33,732 bases of DNA from an uncultured Chitinophagaceae bacterium (GTDB lineage: Bacteria > Bacteroidota > Bacteroidia > Chitinophagales > Chitinophagaceae), in contig CAKSVK010000015.1 of the NCBI GenBank assembly GCA_934502905.1, positions 1 through 33,732 on the forward strand, given 5' to 3'. The position numbers were made by a program, and so were the translations under genes. Positions 32,652 to 33,732 of the stretch are shown here, one piece after another. Each line of letters opens with the position of its first letter. The stretch's first letter is position 1. The notes under the pieces were generated by a model. It was given only the letters and a program-made list of their open reading frames with translations. It ran no database searches and was not told where the DNA came from.

Positions 32652-33641
32652 ATGCTGTATTATCTTTTTGAGTGGTTTAAAAATGAAGGAATAAAGTTCC
32701 CGGGAAGCGGGCTGTTCGGCTTTATTACGTTCCGTGTATTACTGGCTGTTTTACTGTCCCTGATCATTTCAACAGTATTTGGCAAAAAGCTGATCAACTA
32801 CCTGAAGAAAAAGCAAATAGGAGAATCCGTACGGGACCTGGGACTGGCGGGAGAGCAGCAGAAAAAAGGAACCCCTACAATGGGTGGTATTATTATCCTG
32901 CTGGCGATCCTTATTCCCACCCTTTTGGTGGCGGACCTTGATAAGGTATATATCCGGTTGATGATCCTGTGTACGATCTGGCTTGGATTTATTGGTTTCA
33001 TGGATGATTACCTGAAAATAAAAGCCAGGAAAGCGGCGCAGGCACGTGGAGAAAATTATAAGAAGAAAGACAGCGACGGGCTGGCAGGCAGGGTAAAGGT
33101 GTTCGGGCAGGTAGGACTGGGAATTATCATCGGCGCTACATTATATTTCAATGATAATGTTGTAGTGTTTCGTGAATACTATGATCCGGGTGCTAAACAG
33201 CAGACGGCAGATCTGTTGAAAAGGGGAGAGAGAAAAGTAGGGGATACCATCATGTCCATGAGTGGAGAAGAGCACCGGTATGCCGTTGTAAAAACACCTA
33301 TTACAACCATCCCCTTTGTGAAGAGTCATGAGTTCAATTACAGCCGCCTGATCAGCTGGATGGGAGAAGGTGCGGAAAAATACACCTGGATAGTGTATAT
33401 CCTGGCAGTGACCCTTATCATTACCGCTGTGTCCAATGGCGCCAATCTCACGGATGGTCTGGATGGTCTGGCGGCGGGGGTAAGCGCTATCATCGGGGCC
33501 TGTCTGGGGGTATTCGTATATGTGAGCGGCAGTACGCGGTTTGCCGAATACCTGAATATCATGTATATACCCAACCTGGGGGAATTGTCGGTCTTTGTCG
33601 GGGCATTCGTGGGGGGATGCGTCGGGTTCCTGTGGTACAAT
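32652..33641 (+). CDS. mraY: Phospho-MurNAc-pentapeptide transferase, 3' end lost at a foreign junction
   Basis: MraY transfers phospho-MurNAc-pentapeptide from UDP to undecaprenyl phosphate, making lipid I at the inner membrane. The first 330 codons are MraY-like: KKGTPTMGGIIIL, catalytic Asp118-Asp119 in FIGFMDDYLK, a Bacteroidota-type insertion at about 170-250, NGANLTDGLDGLAAG and FVGGCVGFLWYN. After Asn330 (ending 33641) family members read A-[YF]-P-A-x-V-F-M-G-D-T-G-S-L; here the frame continues with unrelated residues. The C-terminal third, including the GDTGSL active-site loop, is missing. Either the window breaks into another molecule or the gene is truncated. Confidence 0.9.
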
Positions 33642-33732
33642 GCGCCGCCCGCCGCCGTCTTCGCCGTGGTCAACGACTACCGCCGCTGGAACGAATGGTC
33701 ACCCTGGGCCGGGCTCGACCCGGCCATGGTTA
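33642..33732 (+). CDS. Foreign GC-rich fragment encoding part of an SRPBCC-like protein
   Basis: These 91 bases are about 71% GC by my count (26 A/T), far above the neighbouring genes. In the mraY frame they give APPAAVFAVVNDYRRWNEW, then SPWAGLDPAMV. This resembles the N-terminal part of SRPBCC/polyketide-cyclase-like proteins, which often read VFxxVxDxxRWxEWSPWxxLDP, and not MraY. The open frame runs off the window end. A chimeric assembly join to DNA of a high-GC organism is the simplest explanation; SRPBCC identity is by motif recognition only. Confidence 0.65.

Overview
The window is about 33.7 kb of a Bacteroidota chromosome, most likely family Chitinophagaceae. Evidence for this is a type IX secretion (T9SS) sorting tail on the first gene, A-rich leaders without Shine-Dalgarno sequences, several non-ATG starts, DUF4290/DUF4954 proteins, an ECF-sigma/FecR pair, a FucP/NagP-type sugar permease and the Bacteroidota version of the division and cell wall (dcw) cluster (mraZ-rsmH-ftsL-ftsI-murE-mraY, with a PASTA-tailed FtsI). 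The genus cannot be settled from the sequence alone.

Layout. 1-4117: a secreted multidomain T9SS protein and a DPP4-type S9 peptidase. 4118-7521: dps and gdhA, set among hairpin-rich and repeat-derived intergenic DNA. 7522-10485: a cell-wall amidase, a Tat-exported Dabb protein, a small lipoprotein and a pirin. 10486-15448: glmS, a large DUF4954 beta-helix protein and a DUF502 membrane protein, probably cotranscribed, with a perfect 14-bp palindrome in front of glmS. 15449-18603: a higher-order tandem repeat, a secreted zinc phospholipase-like protein, and an ECF sigma/FecR pair that lacks the usual TonB receptor partner. 18586-24915 (minus strand): nagB-nagP, a Tat-exported hydrolase, gmk-murA and DUF4290. 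25155-26186: a divergent glycosyltransferase. 26187-33732: a gene-poor stretch with DnaA-box-like sites, then the dcw cluster, interrupted between ftsI and murE by a 134-bp-period repeat.

How the genes fit together. The dominant theme is amino-sugar and peptidoglycan supply. GlmS makes GlcN-6-P and NagB breaks it down. NagP imports GlcNAc-type sugars. MurA commits UDP-GlcNAc to the wall, MurE and MraY continue lipid I synthesis, FtsI crosslinks at the septum and the amidase remodels the wall. The dcw promoter region carries an MraZ-type operator, an array of TGNNA words at exactly 10-bp intervals.

Most notable observations: (1) the last ~91 bases are not mraY but an in-frame join to very GC-rich sequence encoding an SRPBCC-like fragment, probably an assembly chimera; (2) MurA carries Asp instead of the fosfomycin-target Cys; (3) the periodic MraZ operator; (4) the palindrome at glmS; (5) structured intergenic DNA upstream of dps and between dps and gdhA; (6) an ECF sigma factor with an atypical region 4 and no receptor gene. 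No CRISPR array, rRNA, tRNA or intact insertion sequence was seen. I did not find a clearly new multi-gene system; the nearest candidate is the glmS-DUF4954-DUF502 unit.
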